Below are positions 13,817 through 13,891 of a stretch of DNA of 13,891 nt, piece by piece. The translations under genes and the position numbers were made by a program. Source of the stretch: Bacteroidota bacterium (GTDB lineage Bacteria > Bacteroidota > Bacteroidia > NORP154); the NCBI GenBank assembly GCA_002401055.1, contig NVRZ01000053.1, forward strand, positions 1 through 13,891. Direction: 5' to 3'. The stretch's first letter is position 1, and each line of letters opens with the position of its first letter. The notes beneath the pieces are model-generated. The model ran no database searches. It was not told the origin of the DNA and saw only the letters and a list, made by a program, of their open reading frames with translations.

Positions 13817-13891
13817 CTATGCGAAACCAAGTTTCCATCTCAGCCCTCCAAAAAGGCGCTCATAAATGATGATATGCGAATTGCCTTCAAC
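13817..13891 (-). CDS. Possible C-terminal codons of an upstream gene, cut by window edge
   Basis: Twenty-four codons open from the right edge end in TAG. They read like the last strands of an outer-membrane beta barrel (aliphatic HIIIYERLF, then GGLRWKLGFA). A frame this short can be open by chance, and no family can be named. If real, it ends about 100 bp before the PuuD-like frame and shows that the N-terminal PuuD half is not simply next door in frame. Confidence 0.3.
   Translation of the reverse strand, partial: VEGNSHIIIYERLFGGLRWKLGFA

Overview
The window looks like a chromosome segment of a Bacteroidota bacterium, probably a marine or soil Cytophagales-type organism. The evidence is a giant PKD-repeat protein with a type IX secretion (gliding-motility type) C-terminal domain, a TPR membrane protein of Bacteroidota style, promoter-like TAnnTTTG boxes instead of E. 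coli-type ones, and moderate to low GC. No tRNA, rRNA, CRISPR array, transposase or integrase was seen. Nearly everything is on the minus strand; only the DinB fragment at the left edge is on the plus strand.

Layout by coordinate: (1) 2-295 (+), the 3' end of a DinB-like gene. (2) 336-3032 (-), a secreted 898-aa protein with a thrombospondin-C-terminal/lectin-like domain, seven PKD-like repeats and a T9SS sorting domain. (3) 3033-3596, a 560-bp stretch with no long gene. It holds a 51-aa lipoprotein gene (3187-3342), short direct repeats, an AT-rich hairpin and a long perfect palindrome (27-bp arms). (4) 3597-11412 (-), a tightly packed eight-gene cluster whose genes overlap or are 4-19 bp apart. 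Read in transcription order it is allB, a secreted unknown protein, alc, a beta-helix/K+ channel-like fusion, a DUF6884-like small protein, uraD, uraH, and a CitE/malate-synthase-like aldolase (DUF6986-like). (5) 11416-11541, a short spacer holding a terminator-like stem-loop and what looks like the coding remnant of a second TPR protein C-terminus. (6) 11538-13163 (-), an exported TPR protein with three C-terminal membrane segments. (7) 13252-13713 (-), the cytochrome c end of a urate hydroxylase PuuD-like protein whose N-terminal membrane part is missing or out of frame. (8) 13817-13891 (-), the possible last codons of another gene.

Together the genes describe oxidative urate breakdown. PuuD (membrane, cytochrome-linked) would make 5-hydroxyisourate, UraH would hydrolyse it to OHCU, UraD would decarboxylate that to S-allantoin, AllB would open the ring to allantoate, and Alc would release urea and ureidoglycolate. 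No recognisable ureidoglycolate lyase/hydrolase or malate synthase is present. The last gene of the operon, a CitE-like TIM-barrel enzyme, is the natural candidate to act on the C2 end product (ureidoglycolate/glyoxylate); this is inference. The operon also carries three genes with no obvious place in the pathway: a channel, a secreted protein and a DUF6884-like protein. These, the orphan aldolase and the damaged PuuD are the most interesting parts.
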